Assembly (NCBI GenBank): GCA_035222895.1
Contig: JAVYIG010002368.1
Location: 186,001 to 250,000, forward strand
DNA from: Strongylocentrotus droebachiensis
Taxonomy: Eukaryota > Echinodermata > Echinoidea > Camarodonta > Strongylocentrotidae
DNA length: 64,000 bases
Direction of reading: 5' to 3'
Shown: positions 13,306 through 26,391 of the stretch, piece by piece
How the letters are laid out: the number at the start of each line of letters is the position of its first letter
How positions within the stretch are numbered: the stretch's first letter is position 1
The notes under the pieces: model-generated
The model's database searches: none
Told to the model about the DNA's origin: nothing
What the model saw: the letters and a program-made list of their open reading frames with translations, nothing else
Position numbers and translations under genes: made by a program

Positions 13306-14800
13306 GTGTGCTATCTCATGGGATGAATATATATGTGCAATTATGAAAGTGATACCATTCACGGGGGTAAAAAGAAAAGAGAAGAAGGAGAACAACAAAA
13401 AAGAAGAGGAAGATGCCGAGAATAACTTCCATAATCATGGTGGCGAAGTTGGATAATTGTGATGGGAGTGATGAAAAGACAAGATTATTTATTGTTGTTA
13501 CAAAGATATTTATCCAGTCGATTTCACACAGTTGTAAGTGCGAGTCTTTCACCCCTCTTGTCGTATCAAAACAATTTATTCCCATGATGAATTTTCCTCT
13601 TGTCCCCTTTTCTTTTGTTTCTCTCTGTACCAGTATCTTTCTATATTTCCTTCTCTCTCTTTCTCTTTTACTCACTCTCTGTTATTCCATGTCATCATGC
13701 TTTTATTTTTTACTCGCAGTCAGGCTTAAATTTCGTCCATTACTCATTGAATTCACATCATCAATCTACAATTCATTATTTAACACTTTACTTTTACAAT
13801 GATATCATCATTCACCCGTGGGTAAATTTACTCTCTATCTTTTTTAAATTAATTCTAATTTATCGATGACATACGGTGAACTAAATCAGATTTAAGCTTC
13901 AACTGAAGGCAATACTTGACATGTTTTATTTTCCATTGCCATGCCATATGCGTACAGACTAGCATTCTGTTCTTTAAGTCGCTGTAATCATCTGCCAGGT
14001 CAGGATTTTGAGGAAAATAGCGTAATCTTTATTTTTAGTTACTGTTATCATTCAGCGCAGATTTGTGTCTCTTTGCTATTTTGATCAAGACTTCTCGTAA
14101 CAACTTTATTGTAGTTTTCCTTTTCTCTCTAGACTAGGATCATTGGGGACGGAGCGACAGAAAACCTGATATGTAATGGCTATCGAAAGCGTCTCCATAG
14201 AGAGTTTCATAGTCTAGAATCGTAAAGAAAATCAATATAGAACGTGTCTGTTCAACATGCGGACATGACTATGAATAACTCTAACATATAGCACCGCAAA
14301 GTATTCGTGGATAGTTGTAGATCAGAAACCATTGTGAATTCTTTTTTTGGTCAAAACATTTCCTGAGTTTTGACCAATGACGAGGACAAATCAACCATTG
14401 TGCAGTAAAGTATGTAGTATAAAAAATGGTGAGCAAATCGGAATAGAAGATAATAACAGCTTCAAAATAGAGTTACGGGTGTATGATAAGATATTAAATT
14501 ATGAAGTTTCAGGTTTAAGGCAAAATTCCTCTTCCATGCTACTAACAATATTAGTGACCTTTGTACAGCACTTTATACCACGTTTCTAAGCACTTAAAAT
14601 TGCAATTATTATTACCCAGGTCATTGGATTCAATTGCTCACCCGCACAGGATAGTGAACACACTCCACTCCCCGGGGAGTATTCTAGACAGGCGCCATTT
14701 TACAAGCACACGCATGCCAATCTAACCACATTAGCATTCACATTCTCCTGGGTGGATAATGATAACATATAGATTAATATCATGTCAAATGGCATTTGTG
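13306..14800. other. No gene recognised
   Basis: AT-rich sequence with pyrimidine stretches; open frames of 60-130 codons are low-complexity. Confidence 0.55.
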
Positions 14801-14804
14801 CTGT

Positions 14805-14880
14805 GGTGGGACTCGAACCGTAAATAACGTGATCCACAGTCTGGTGACGTATCCTGATCCAAGAGACCCAACATATTTAT
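14805..14880 (-). mobile_element. SINE head fragment
   Basis: Minus strand: gatacgtcaccagactgtgg, tcacgttatttacggttcga, gtcccaccac. Only the tRNA-like head remains. Confidence 0.5.
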
Positions 14881-15179
14881 GAAAGTGACATCTTCGGTAG
14901 ACCGGTTTACTAACAAGTCATATTCAAATTAATGTTTTTTTCTTGTCTAGGTACCCATTGACGAGTATTCCATTAACCTGTCATTAATAAATGAGTTATT
15001 ATTGCTTGTTGCTTTGTCGGACAATCCTCGAGAAAGTATTTTTATAATTGTCAGGAAGAACCGTTATTTAAACAATATGCATATAATTTGAATATGATAG
15101 TAAACCGGTCAATTGCAACTCTTTATTCAAGTGTATCGAGGCAGAAGCCCAACAAAACAAGATGTGAGCATCTCAGAAG

Positions 15180-15600
15180 ACATTGAAGAAAAAAAAAAAA
15201 AAAAAAAAAGAAGATCGCCACTACCTTCGGAACTTCTTCTCAAAGGCAATTTCACGGGATTACATAATACATACGTCATTGTCGCGTTAGCACATTTCAA
15301 AAGATGACGCACAAGATTGCTGAATATTTTTTTTTTTTTTTACTTAAGTTGCTTTTTCAAAAGTAATTGTGTTAAAGGCACCCTACATGGATCCAAATAT
15401 TACCCAATTATGTAAATTTACAATTATGTATTTTTTTCCAGCCGTTTTAATGCAGTGACAAAGTGACAGAAACTTTCAAAATGAGAAAATGTATCATTTT
15501 TTGTGTAATTCCTACTATAAACTCCATAGCCACTGCCCCCCCCCCCTGCCCCCCCCCCCTGCCCCCCCCCCCCCCCCCCCACCTCTCCCTCTTTCTCTCT
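15180..15600. repeat. Homopolymer and CT cluster
   Basis: A19 at 15190, T13-15 near 15330, C runs at 15537-15580, then CT repeats. No gene seen. Confidence 0.8.
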
Positions 15601-16123
15601 CTCTCTCTCTCTCTCTATTTCACCCATTTGGCCCATCTGTTGTTTGATAGCACAAAAAATGAAATTTCTTCACCTATTTTAAAACAATCAATGTGTGAAG
15701 ACAGACCATGATAACAACGATTATCTCTTATTAAAGTAGGCCCTATAGTTGCTGCTGCCTTACCTTTTTAAAAGGATAGTCTTAGCTTTGTGTGAAGAAA
15801 GTAGGGCCATGTAGGTTGTAAAAAAAGATCAGTGTTTTTGTTTGTCATATCAAATGTCAACTCCGTGTACAGAATCTAGAAGCGTATAACATTCATAAAT
15901 ATTTGAAGCCTCGACCTGAAGATGAAATGAAGTTCGTTAGTAGCTTAGCAACCGCATGACTTCGCCTTCAAATTATCCCTATGGACTGATTGCACACTGC
16001 CTAATGTACACACTAATGCGATGACATTCATCAATATTTAATAATGACCCCAGAGTTATCACGCTACTTCGGCAAAGCAATATCCAATGTAGTGCAAAAT
16101 AAGAGCCATGAGAAATCACTCAC

Positions 16124-16247
16124 CAGTTTTCACGAATTCCACACTGGACGGTTCATCTCCCGCTTCCCCTGAGCTATGGCGCGGCAGCTTGCCGAGTTCC
16201 GATGGCCGTCTGGGGACTGCATCCAGCGCCGCCAATGTGGACGACAT
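16124..16247 (-). CDS. First coding exon of an unidentified gene
   Basis: ATG at 16247-16245 opens MSSTLAALDAVPRRPSELGK, then LPRHSSGEAGDEPSSVEFVK, T and one base of the next codon, before a consensus GTGAGT donor (16123-16118). The exon is GC-rich with several CpGs, unlike its flanks, which is typical of a conserved first exon near a promoter. I do not recognise the protein, and no following exon was found on the minus strand below 16 kb; they may lie outside the window. A hAT-type transposon ends ~450 bp upstream of the ATG. Confidence 0.55.
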
Positions 16248-16697
16248 TGTTAAATGGGTTTCGTCTTAAATGCTCGCTTGTCGTTTTGTTTCCAAATAAG
16301 GGGTGAATAAATGTCGAGTATTGAATTTCCGGTCGGGGTTTGGTTAAAATCCTTTCCAATAGCGATGCAATATCACTTTGTTTCCAGTCACGCAACACGG
16401 TGTGTAATGCCTCTATCAGCAGTACTTCTACGTCTACCAGAACAATAGCGAGTACCGAATGCATACGCACGTACACACATGCACGCGTTCACGGATTGCT
16501 AACTGGCGCCTATTTTTTTACCTCCATTCGAAGCAAATGCACGACACGCATTGTAGTATTGTCTGCGCGTAACGGGCGCCAGCAAATAGAGCAGTATTCA
16601 TGCATCCATGCTGATAACACTGCGGATGTCGGCTACCACGGACACCGATTGTTTCAGAGGTGTTGCTAGGACGGAGTGGGGTCGTCATTGTTAGGAG

Positions 16698-19600
16698 CAG
16701 GGGCGTCGCCAAAGGGGGGGGGGGGGGGTGTGGGGGGGGGTGCGACACCTCCCCACCTGTCATGATATTGTCGGTAAAATTGCGCTGCCGTCGGAAAAAA
16801 AAGAGAAAAGGGGGAGGGAAAAAAGAGAGGGAAAGGGAAAGAAAAGAAAAAAGAAAAGGAAAAGAAAAAAAAAAGGTAAAGAAAGGAAAGAAAGGAAAAG
16901 AAAGGAGAGAAAAGAGAAGAAAGAAAGAGAAAAAAGAAAAAGAGGGAGGAGAGGAAAGAAAGGAAAAAAAAGAAAAGCAAGAAAAGGAAAAAAAGAAGGA
17001 AAAAATGAGAAAGAAACAAAAGAAACGGGGGATGAAAGAGAGGAGAGAGAGAGAGGAGGTAAGAGCCTGAGATAGGAGGAGTGGGTGTAAAAGAGAGAGG
17101 GGGGTTGTTGGGTTGAGTCGTCTCGTCGAGGGAGCAAGAAAGACACGGGTAAATATGTTGCTGTGTCGGGTCAGCTGTGTCGGTATTCTCGCTCAATCCT
17201 CGTGTAGGCCTACTACTAAATCAATGCAGAAGTTTGAAGTCGGTGAGATGTATATGAGATGTATATTGTCGGTCAGCCGACAAGTTTTTTCCCCTTCGAA
17301 CTGTGACTGTTTATCCGCTGTGACGACTTCGAAAGTGACTACAACTACAATACTTCTATTTTCGATTTCCTATCATATCAGCTAAAGAAATCAGAGGTTT
17401 AACAATTTCGGGGAAACTAAATTCAAACAAGGATTAAGAGTCAACAACGGTACGACGAATCGTCTTCCTTTCTCTATATTTTGATGAAACGCCCAAAATT
17501 CCGCGCTTTGCGCGGGAGGGGGAAACTTCATTTAGACGAGTCGAAAACGGTACAACAAATAATCTGCTTTCTCTAATAATTTAAGGAAATTTCAAAGCTT
17601 CCGCGCTTCGCGCTAAAGGGGAAAACTGAATTCAGACATTTAGGGCTTATTAAGAGTCGAAAATGGTACAACGAATCGTCTGCTTCCTCTAATAATTTAT
17701 GGAAACGTCAAAGCTTCCGCGCTTCGCGCGAGAGGGAGAAACTGAATTCAGATAAATAGGGCTTATTAAGAGTCGAAAATGGTACAACGAATCGTCTGCT
17801 TCCTCTAATAATTTATGGAAACGTCAAAGCTTCCGCGCTTCGCGCGAGAGGGAGAAACTGAATTCAGATAAATAGGGCTTATTAAAAGTCGAAAACGGTG
17901 CAACGAATCGTCTGCTTTCTCTAATAATTTAAGGAAACGTCAAAGCTTGCGCGCTTCGTGCGAGAGGGGGAAAAATGAATTCAAATAAATAGGGCCTAAT
18001 AAGAGTAAAAAACGGTGCAAAGAATCGTCTTTTTCTATAATAATTTAATGAAACGTCAAAGCTTGCGCGCTTCGTGCGAGAGGGGGAAAACTGAATTCAA
18101 ATAAATAGGGCCTAATAAGAGTCAAAAACGGTACAAAGAATCGTCTTTTTCTCTAATAATTTAATGAAACGTCAAAACTTCCGCGCTTCGCGCGGGAGGG
18201 AGAAACTTCATTCAGACAAGGATTAAGAGTTGGGCACAGTTGAACGAATCGTCTTCTTTTCATAATAATTTAATGAAACGTCAAAGCTTTCGCGTTTTGC
18301 GCGGGAGGGGGGAACTGAATTCAGACAATTAGGGCTTATTAAGAGTCGAAAACAGTACAACGAATCGTCTGTTTCCTCTAATAATTTATGGAAACGTCAA
18401 AGCTTCCGCGCTTCGCGCGAGGGGAGAAACTGAATTCAGATAAATAGGGCTTATTAAGAGTCGAAAACGGTGCAACAAATCGTCTTCTTTCTCTAATAAT
18501 TAAAGGAAACGTCAAAGCTTCCGCGCTTCGCGCTTAGGGGGAATCTGAATTCAGACAATTAAGGCTTACTAAGATTCGAAAACGGTACAACGAATCGTGT
18601 TCTTTCTCTAATAATCTAAGGAAATGTCAAAGCTTCCGCGCTTCGCGCTAAAGGGGGAAACTGAATTCAGACATTAAGGGTTTGTTAAGAGTCGAAAACG
18701 GTACAACGAATCGTCTGCTCCCTCTAATAATTTATGGAAACGTCAAAGCTTCCGCGCTTCGCGCGAGGGGAGAAACTGAATTCAGATAAATAGGGCTTAT
18801 TAAGAGTCGAAAACGGTGCAACGAATCGTCTTCTTTCTCTAATAATTAAAGGAAACGTCAAAGCTTCCGCGCTTCGCGCTTAGGGAGAATCTGAATTTAG
18901 ACAATTAAGGCTTATTAAGATTCGAAAACGGTACAACGAATCGTCTGCTTTCTCTAATAATTTAAGGAAACGTCAAAGCTTCCGCGCTTCGCGGAGAGGG
19001 GGAAAACTGAATTCAGAAAAATTGAGCTTAATAAGAGTCGAAAATGGTGCAACGAATCGTCTTCTTTCTCTAATAATTTAATAAAACGTCAAAACTTTCG
19101 CGCTTCGCGCGGGAGGGAGAAACTTCATTCAGACAAGGATTAAGAGACGAGCACGGTTCAACGAATCGTCTCCTTTCTCTAATATTTTAATGAAACGTCA
19201 AAACTTCCCGCGCGAACTGAATTCAGATAACAGTACACCGAATCGTCTGCTTTTTCACATAATTTAATGAAACGTCAAAGCTTCCGCGCTTTGCGCCGGA
19301 GGGGGAGAAACTGAATTCAGAGAAGGATTAACAGTCGAGAACGGTCAATAAATCGTCTTCTTTTCCTAATAATTTAAGGGAACGTCTAAGGGAGGCCTAT
19401 CACCCACACCCCCCTAATGAGCGCGCTAAAGTGATTCGCTTATTCACCAGCGCCCCTCCCTAAAATAAGATCCTAGCTCCGCGCCTGCATTAAAATATAT
19501 AGCTATGATGCTGACTAAGTTGACGAAATAATTCGTATATTTATGTCGTCGAGGAAAATGACCATTTGCCCATACGCAAAGTACTATAGATAATTCATAG

Positions 19601-19748
19601 GAAAAACAATTTAGCCTTCGGCCCCGGTTTATAGCGCTAAATTTGTAGATATTGGGACATTTAATTTTGTCGGTAATTGGTGGCTAGTTTTGTCGGTAAT
19701 CGTTGGCCTCTACACCCCCCCACTGAAAAAGGTCTAGCGACGCCCCTG
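16698..19748. mobile_element. hAT-type element, 3.05 kb, carrying satellite array 2
   Basis: The TIRs CAGGGGCGTCGC / GCGACGCCCCTG are perfect over 12 bp, flanked by the exact 8-bp duplication gttaggag (16690-16697 and 19749-19756). Inside the ends lie G runs, a purine-rich tract (16790-17060) and ~2 kb of satellite. No transposase frame. It sits upstream of the orphan first exon at 16247. Confidence 0.85.
17400..19390. repeat. Satellite array 2 (about 17 units of ~116 bp)
   Basis: The same family as array 1: gagtcgaaaacggtacaacg, aatcgtctgctttctctaat, ggaaacgtcaaagcttccgc and a short inverted repeat CCGCGC-TTC-GCGCGG per unit. Phase markers (agtcga) recur 116 bp apart at 17655, 17771 and 17887. 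Sub-families differ by an insert gggcttatt. The right flank ends in an element terminus at 19487. Confidence 0.9.
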
Positions 19749-20559
19749 GTTAGGAGTAGGAGCAATAGCATTGCAATCTTCTGGCCTTGCACCGCAAATT
19801 TGAGAATAAAAAATAAAAAAATGTTATGCGTTTTTTAACACGATATAACTACTTTCGAAAATCAACTCAGGGGCAATTTTATTACCATATCATATTTTCC
19901 CCATGTTTGGATTACGTAATACGTCTTTGTAATATTTACATATTTGAAAAGGTGACGTACATGACCACTGAAATTACCTTGGGATAAAAATAAAAAATAA
20001 AGTTGTTTCGATCGCGTTATTGTTTCGATTCGCAAATTAAAGGGAAAATCCCCCCTATTATTAAGTTTCATATTATGATCAGATTTCGATCAATTAACTT
20101 TCACTGACCTGTTGCACTCATGTTTGTCTGCTTCTATTGAAACTAAATTGATGTCGGATGGACTTCCCCTTTAAATAAAACTCGAAATTGGTTACGCCCC
20201 CCCCCTTATCCCCTCTCAAAAAGAAAATGGTCTAGTATAAGTGTCCAAACAAAAAACTGCATTTCTTTCTTAATTCTAGGTTTGCATTTAACAAACCTAA
20301 ATCGCATATATCATCTTAATCTATTCCCACTTAAATGTTTGCATAGCAATATATATTCTTTTAATTTGTCTTCATCTAAGAAAATAATGTACCATTATCC
20401 AATTCCCATTGTCTCAAGTGGTTTTATTTCAAAAAATATTTCCTTTAAAACATACCCCCCCCCCCCCCCTCTCCTTCCTCCTTGCCTTGTTTTTTCACGG
20501 TAGGGGGTCTATTACCCCTCTTCCTGATTGAAAGTTGCTTTTATTATTATTTTGTAATT

Positions 20560-20700
20560 TCTCGTCAAACTTCCTATTGACAGTTTGCTCATTTCTATGT
20601 CAAATTTGTTCTCAGCCAAATCAAATATTACGATTTCAGTAGCTTTTAACAGTTGTTACTTGTCATTGTTAACAAGTTTTATGAAACAGGGACCAGGGTT
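20560..20700. mobile_element. Partial copy of the 26.5-kb MITE
   Basis: atttcagtagcttttaacag, aacaagttttatgaaacagg match the 26.5-kb element. The left end is decayed. Confidence 0.5.
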
Positions 20701-21179
20701 GAAAAGGAGATAGCACTGCAGACTTTACACGCTGTTTAAGGAGATTACATTTAACGTTGAGGAAATTCTAACCTTAATGAAAGAATGCATGTAAATTAGA
20801 GAAGCAGATTGGTGAAAAATGAAAAAAATCGGACAAACAATGAAAAAGGGATGGATTGCTTAAAGTTTAATTATTAAACGTAAGGGAATTTCAAATTGGC
20901 CGAATCCGTTATGTCACTGCGATACAATGGCGGACAACCTTCCTATGTGTTCCAACACAAAAACAAATATTAAAGTGTCATTTAAAGAATAATATGACTA
21001 GGGAGGTTTTTTTAAGAGGACCGTTAATAATATGCTATCCATATTTTTTATTTTACCGTTACATGCCGTACATGATTGTTATTTTCTTCATGCCACAAAG
21101 TTCAACATACATGCAATCATTCTATTAGCTATTATGCTTGATGGATGAACTTGAATTATGTTATGTTATTTTACCGTTA

Positions 21180-21377
21180 CTTCTTAAATCTATTTATATG
21201 TACACCAGTGGATGTGGAGAACCTCATGACAGAATGGAAATTCTTTTAGTTAATCCTCAGGCGTCCGCTTATGGCATTTTCACTGTCTTGTAACTCTTAA
21301 TGTTATATGCTCTGTGTTGTCATTTCTATTTTGTTTATACATGTACCTGGAAATCAAATAAATTTCAAATTTCAAAA
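21180..21377 (+). repeat. LINE-like 3' tail
   Basis: aactcttaatgttatatgct, tttgtttatacatgtacctg, then aaataaatttcaaatttcaa. Resembles the 48.6-kb tail. Confidence 0.4.
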
Positions 21378-22336
21378 TTACCTCAACGCGGAGGCTCTTA
21401 GTATAAAAAGATAAATCAAGGATATTTTTTGTATATGGCAAACGAGAGTGTTTTCCGTGACTACGCCTCAATTCCCTGACAAAGTTCCCAATTAGAGATT
21501 CGCACGGATGTAGTGATTGCATTTTGAAAGTTTCGCCAAACAGATAACACACCCTCCGAGCAAAATACATCGATCTTTAAAATCAACCCTCCTCCGCCAT
21601 CCACAACACACTCTCGCACACATGCACGCACAGGCCAGTACGCACACATCTCCTTCGTATCGAGGTACGTAACAGCTGTGTTAATGGACACTAGATGGCG
21701 ACACTTTAAATCCTTCTAAAGTACATGAGAACCCAGTCCACAGTGAAACAAAGGGGGAAACTCAGTGTTTAAAATATTCACCCCCCCCCCCACTCCCAAT
21801 AAATATGCATTCAGAAAGATAACACAATGTCATGAAACTGAATACCCAAAACAGTCATTTACAAAACTGCCAAACAAATCACAAATCAAATTCATGTTCT
21901 GTTTTCGTTATAGTGCATTTGCATAAATCACTCTTTATATTGAAAAATAACATGTCTCATAAACACTTTGTGTACAAAGTACTATTACATTTTACCACAT
22001 GTTTCAATACAAAAATGAGCAATAAACCTACTATGGTGTAAACTATGTGTATACAACTACTATGTACTATCAGGTTCAAGGGGAAAATAGTTTGAGGCAG
22101 CATACAGCAATAAGGCCATCATTCCATTATATATTCTATTATATATTGAAATATTTCATACAGAATTTTTAAGAATACATACCAGTAGCTGAGCAGCTCT
22201 CCTTAATTAATTTGACTACACATATATGTAATCAATCATTTTTCTACACATGCATGTAATAAATGTACCCTTTCATGACTTTTAACCTTTACACAAAGTC
22301 AAACTCAATTGCATCCCTTACTCAAAGGTATATATC

Positions 22337-22571
22337 GAGGAGTCAGTGACACAAAGATGTAACTCCATTTTAAGAAAGTGGTCTATGTGTCACTGAGCAC
22401 TTGGGCCTTAATAAATTAAGTCTATGTTTCACTAGCCATTGACTTCAATGGGGTGTTGGGTGGAGTTAAGTCTTTGTGTTTCCTGGAAAGCCCACATTTT
22501 TCTGAACATTTTGATATCAAATACTAATTTTGGCAAAATATGGAGTTACATCTTTGTGTCACTAAACCCTC
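22337..22571. mobile_element. MITE, 235 bp
   Basis: Ends gaggagtcagtgacacaaag and the inverse of tttgtgtcactaaaccctc enclose atgtaactccat on both sides. The interior repeats variants of tctatgtgtcactgagcac. No transposase. Confidence 0.65.
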
Positions 22572-23032
22572 AATATAAATGTAATACATTTTATAATACC
22601 AAATCATGCTCTGAGTCTGACTATACTTCAATATATTTTATGCATTGCCATTGACAATACAAAATACACAGGTGGTGTTATATATTCTATGAATGGTGCC
22701 CAATCACACCATTGTGCTGATATGTCCGGCAGGTGCTTTATGAAAACCCAAGGATGTGATACCATTCTTTCCCATCTCACCTTTGCTCAATATGTAAATT
22801 TTAACATCTGAATAGAAAACAAACAAGTTGCTGTTTCCCTTTTTTCCCTCTCATTTAAATCATCTACACACCATTGAAAGTTAATTGTTTCTTCAATTCA
22901 TTTAACCATTTTTTCCACAAGAAATTCATAGATTCAAATTCATAGAAGAGATAATACCCTTGTTAATGCCCATTCTGTCTCTTGCTAAAAGAATATGACA
23001 CATTCAGATATTAAATACAGTACTATACCAGG

Positions 23033-23260
23033 GAGGTGTTTCACAAAGATCCTAAGTCGAACTTAAATCTAAGTTGGACTTAAAAATTATGGAGAGCCAT
23101 TTGTAGCCTTAAAATCAAATATATTCAAAAGCAAAAAATCTAGTATTTTAGATTGTTTATAAATTCCACATCAAGAACATGAAATCCCTGTTGGTAATAG
23201 AAAATATTAATGATTTGAATTAACATGTTATGCCTTTTAAAATAAACAGTACAAACAAAC
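23033..23260. mobile_element. Truncated copy of the 25.2-kb MITE
   Basis: The left TIR and most of the interior (aaattccacatcaagaacatg, gatttgaattaacatgttatgcctttt) match the 25.2-kb element, but the right TIR is absent. Confidence 0.7.
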
Positions 23261-24358
23261 AGTGAGGCTTTTGAATATTATATACTGTTTGGTTGGTAAA
23301 GGCCTGAACTAAATAGATCATTTTCGTAATGCAATCAAAGTTAACGCACATCTTTGTAAATGTCTAGTTACAAATTATTTCATACACCTGTTATGAACAG
23401 TTGGATTTCAATAGTCAAAATGAGGATTTCATACACTAATTGTTGCTGTTGAGGACTAAAATTATGGCTTTTCTGTCCTCACAACAAGTTATATATATAT
23501 ATATATATGCATTTTTTTTTTAATTGGGACTGTTGAAATACAATTATTTATAATAGGTGAATTACATAATTTGTAACGAGGCACTAAAAAAAGATTTGTG
23601 TATTAAATGTCATTACATTACAAAAATGGCCTAATAAAACAAGAAAATATCTTTGGTTTTGTCAAGAGGCAACAAGTGACAGAACTTGTTTTGGTTCAAC
23701 TCACCACCAATGATTAAGATAATAATCTGAATAAGGTTGTACTACACACATAGCATTCTACATGCCCTTATTTAGTTAAACCTGACCCTGAGTCAAAGAT
23801 CACATTCAACAAAGGGAAATTTAGACATCAGACTAAACTCCTTTGTTAAGCCCTGCATCCGGTTTAAATTTATTTGAGCGAAAGTGACACTCACAACTGT
23901 AATTGTGTCATTTTCATAAAGAATACATACATATTGGACAACAATAAATGTATTATACCATGTGGACTAAGAAAAAAGAACTGTTGAAATGTAAACAACA
24001 AAAATACCATGTAACAAGCTCATAAAAGAGTAAGTGTGTATTTCCTCATGTATTTCCTCATGAATCCTTGATAGTGTTAATCTTTTAATAGACCTTTTTA
24101 CTAAATTATTTGTCACCAACTATTTAATTCACCTCCTATGCTTAATTGCATCTCCATTGATGGAATTCACTTTACATACATTCATTGTTGCTATGCCAGA
24201 CAAGTCTCTGGCAAACCTTTTAGTCGTCAAGAGAAAGTTGGTTCAAATAGTGTGCATAAAATTAGTCAACAGGTCTATTAATGGAAAGATAAGAGAGCAT
24301 CAAGGTTGTGTGCATATTAGCAATTCCCTTGTTGAATAATAAATCATGTACCACAATA

Positions 24359-24865
24359 CAGAGATGCCAACTTTTGGAAAACAGAAATAGGGAGGATTTG
24401 TAACCGACACCACATAATGTGCGCGTAGCGCACATGTCGAGCGCGTAGCGCCCGACCCATGCGGCCGGGGTCCAGGGCCCTGGAAGCTCTGGGGTTCTAG
24501 ATGATCTCTGGTGCAATCTGAGCCTTATTTCGCAGCATTTTACATGTGTATTTAGTTAAATAATTCCCACTTTTTTTAAAAATAAATTACAAATTGTACA
24601 AAATGCATGATGAATTCCTTTCAGACTTCCGAATACACGGGTACTTGATACTGTTTCGGTCTTATACTTCTGAGACCATTTCTTGGTCTTCTTTTGCTGA
24701 TTTTCCGCCATTTGGATTCTGTGTCAATATCCATGCACTGGTTACAGCGATCCATATGCTGAAACAATCTTTTGCTACTTTGTCTTTTAACATAGTGGAA
24801 ATACTACATGCTAAAGTTAACAGACGATATTTCTCATTCAATTCACAGATATATATACTGGGGGG

Positions 24866-24917
<52 letters not shown>

Positions 24918-25028
24918 TTTTTTTTTTTTTTTTTTAAATCGGGAGGATAAGGATGGAAATCGTAAGGTCGGGAGTTGGGGTGAATTATCGGGAGCCTCCC
25001 GATGAAATCGGGAGGGTTGGCATCTCTG
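24359..25028. mobile_element. hAT-like element, 670 bp, with a poly(A)/poly(T) core
   Basis: Inverted ends CAGAGATGCCAAC / GTTGGCATCTCTG (13 bp) are flanked by the direct repeat cacaata (24352-24358, 25029-25035). The interior has a GC palindrome tgcgcgtagcgca, ~60 A residues and then ~23 T residues (24864-24935), and a second inverted repeat of the type cgggagcctcccg. Confidence 0.7.
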
Positions 25029-25203
25029 CACAATATACGTTACTGCCTTTGAGTCCTTTAACAAGAAATAATTATAATGATATTTCATTCTCACATAACG
25101 GTATAATGTCTATGTGCACTTCTGAAATAATTTCGACATTATTGCCCTAGATGTACCTTGGGCAAATGTAGCGTTCAGTGCATTCAAGGAATAAATCATA
25201 CCA

Positions 25204-25513
25204 GGGGGGTGTTTCACAAAGATCCTAAGTAGAACTTAACTCTAAGTTGGACTTAAAATTATGGACAGCCATTGGAGTCTTAAAATGAAATATATTCAAA
25301 AGCAGAAATTCAAGTATTTTAGACTTTTTATAAATTCCACATCCAGAACATGAAATCTCCTTGATGATGGAAAATATGAATGATTTGAATAAACAATTAA
25401 TGCCTTTCAAAATAACTTTTACAAAATATTTTCAAAGATGCTAATGGCTTTCCATAATTTTTAAGTCCAACTTAGAGATAAGTTCAACTTAGGATCTTTG
25501 TGAAACACCCCCC
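25204..25513. mobile_element. MITE with GTTTCACAAAGATCCTAAGT ends, 310 bp
   Basis: TIRs of ~70 bp: ggggggtgtttcacaaagat, cctaagt.gaactta..ctaagt, tggacttaaa.attatggaag, inverted at 25445-25513. Only short frames inside. Confidence 0.8.
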
Positions 25514-25515
25514 AG

Positions 25516-25648
25516 GTGCCCTCGCATCGAGTGTATAAAATGTGGATTGACATCTTGCCAAAGGATGTTAGTGTTGCGGCAGGGATTTGAACCCAGAACC
25601 TTGTGGTTCACAGTTCAGAGACTTATAGACTAGACCACAAAACTTCTA
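25516..25648 (-). mobile_element. SINE head fragment
   Basis: Minus strand: tggtctagtctataagtctc, ggttctgggttcaaatccct, then aacatcctttggcaagatgt. Abuts the 25.2-kb MITE. Confidence 0.6.
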
Positions 25649-26169
25649 CATAATCACATTGAAGTGAAATACAGTGAAAAGAGTAACTAAATGTTGTTGA
25701 AATAAAATAAAAAATTGTGAAAAAGAAATAAGAAGTTAACATCTATTACAGCACAATCTAAATACCAATGAATACATTGAACACTTAAATCCATCTTCTT
25801 TAATGCAAAACTAAAACAAGAGTTACATACATGTACAGGCAACAAAGAAAAGTCATTCAGAATAAATGCATTGCAGCATGACATTAACTTTTCCTACTAG
25901 TTATGAAAGATAAATGAAAATATAATGTGATTGTCCCACTAATAATGAAATCATAATATGCAGCATTTGACTATGGCCACAGACAGGGAAAATAATTGAA
26001 CCAAGGGAAAAAATTTGCAAAAATAGTAGAATCCGAAATCAATCAAAACCAGGGCTCGACATTAATAGGTGCCCAGGAAACATGGGTGCCGAAAATCAAA
26101 ATCCCATCCCCGAAATTTCAGATTTTCTACATAGGGCTCAACACATATGGACCCAGAAATTTCAACCCA

Positions 26170-26391
26170 GGGGAGGGTTTCACAAAGACTAAGATTGACT
26201 TTAAGTTGAACTTATCTATGGCAGGCCATTCATGCCACTGTTTGCTCTCACCATTTACTGGCATTGGTCTCTCAATGGACGTACAAATCATGGTCACAAA
26301 TCTACATTGTTTGATAATTTATTGTTAAAGGAAAAATAGCATGTACAGACCATACTGGTGAGAGCAAACAGTGGCATAAACACTCCCCTGA
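26170..26391. mobile_element. MITE of the GTTTCACAAAGACTAAG family, deleted right end
   Basis: The left end ggggagggtttcacaaagac and the interior (ccattcatgccactgtttgc) match the 11.3-kb copy. The right TIR jumps from gtggcataa to acactcccc, an internal deletion. Confidence 0.65.

Noticed and set aside
16660-17196. Overlapping 115-176 codon frames on both strands
   Set aside because: They translate the purine-rich tract inside the 3-kb hAT element; Lys/Glu or Phe/Leu repeats only.
10078-19390. CRISPR-like array (regularly spaced repeats)
   Set aside because: The ~116-bp units are wholly repetitive with no unique spacers, within eukaryotic transposons.
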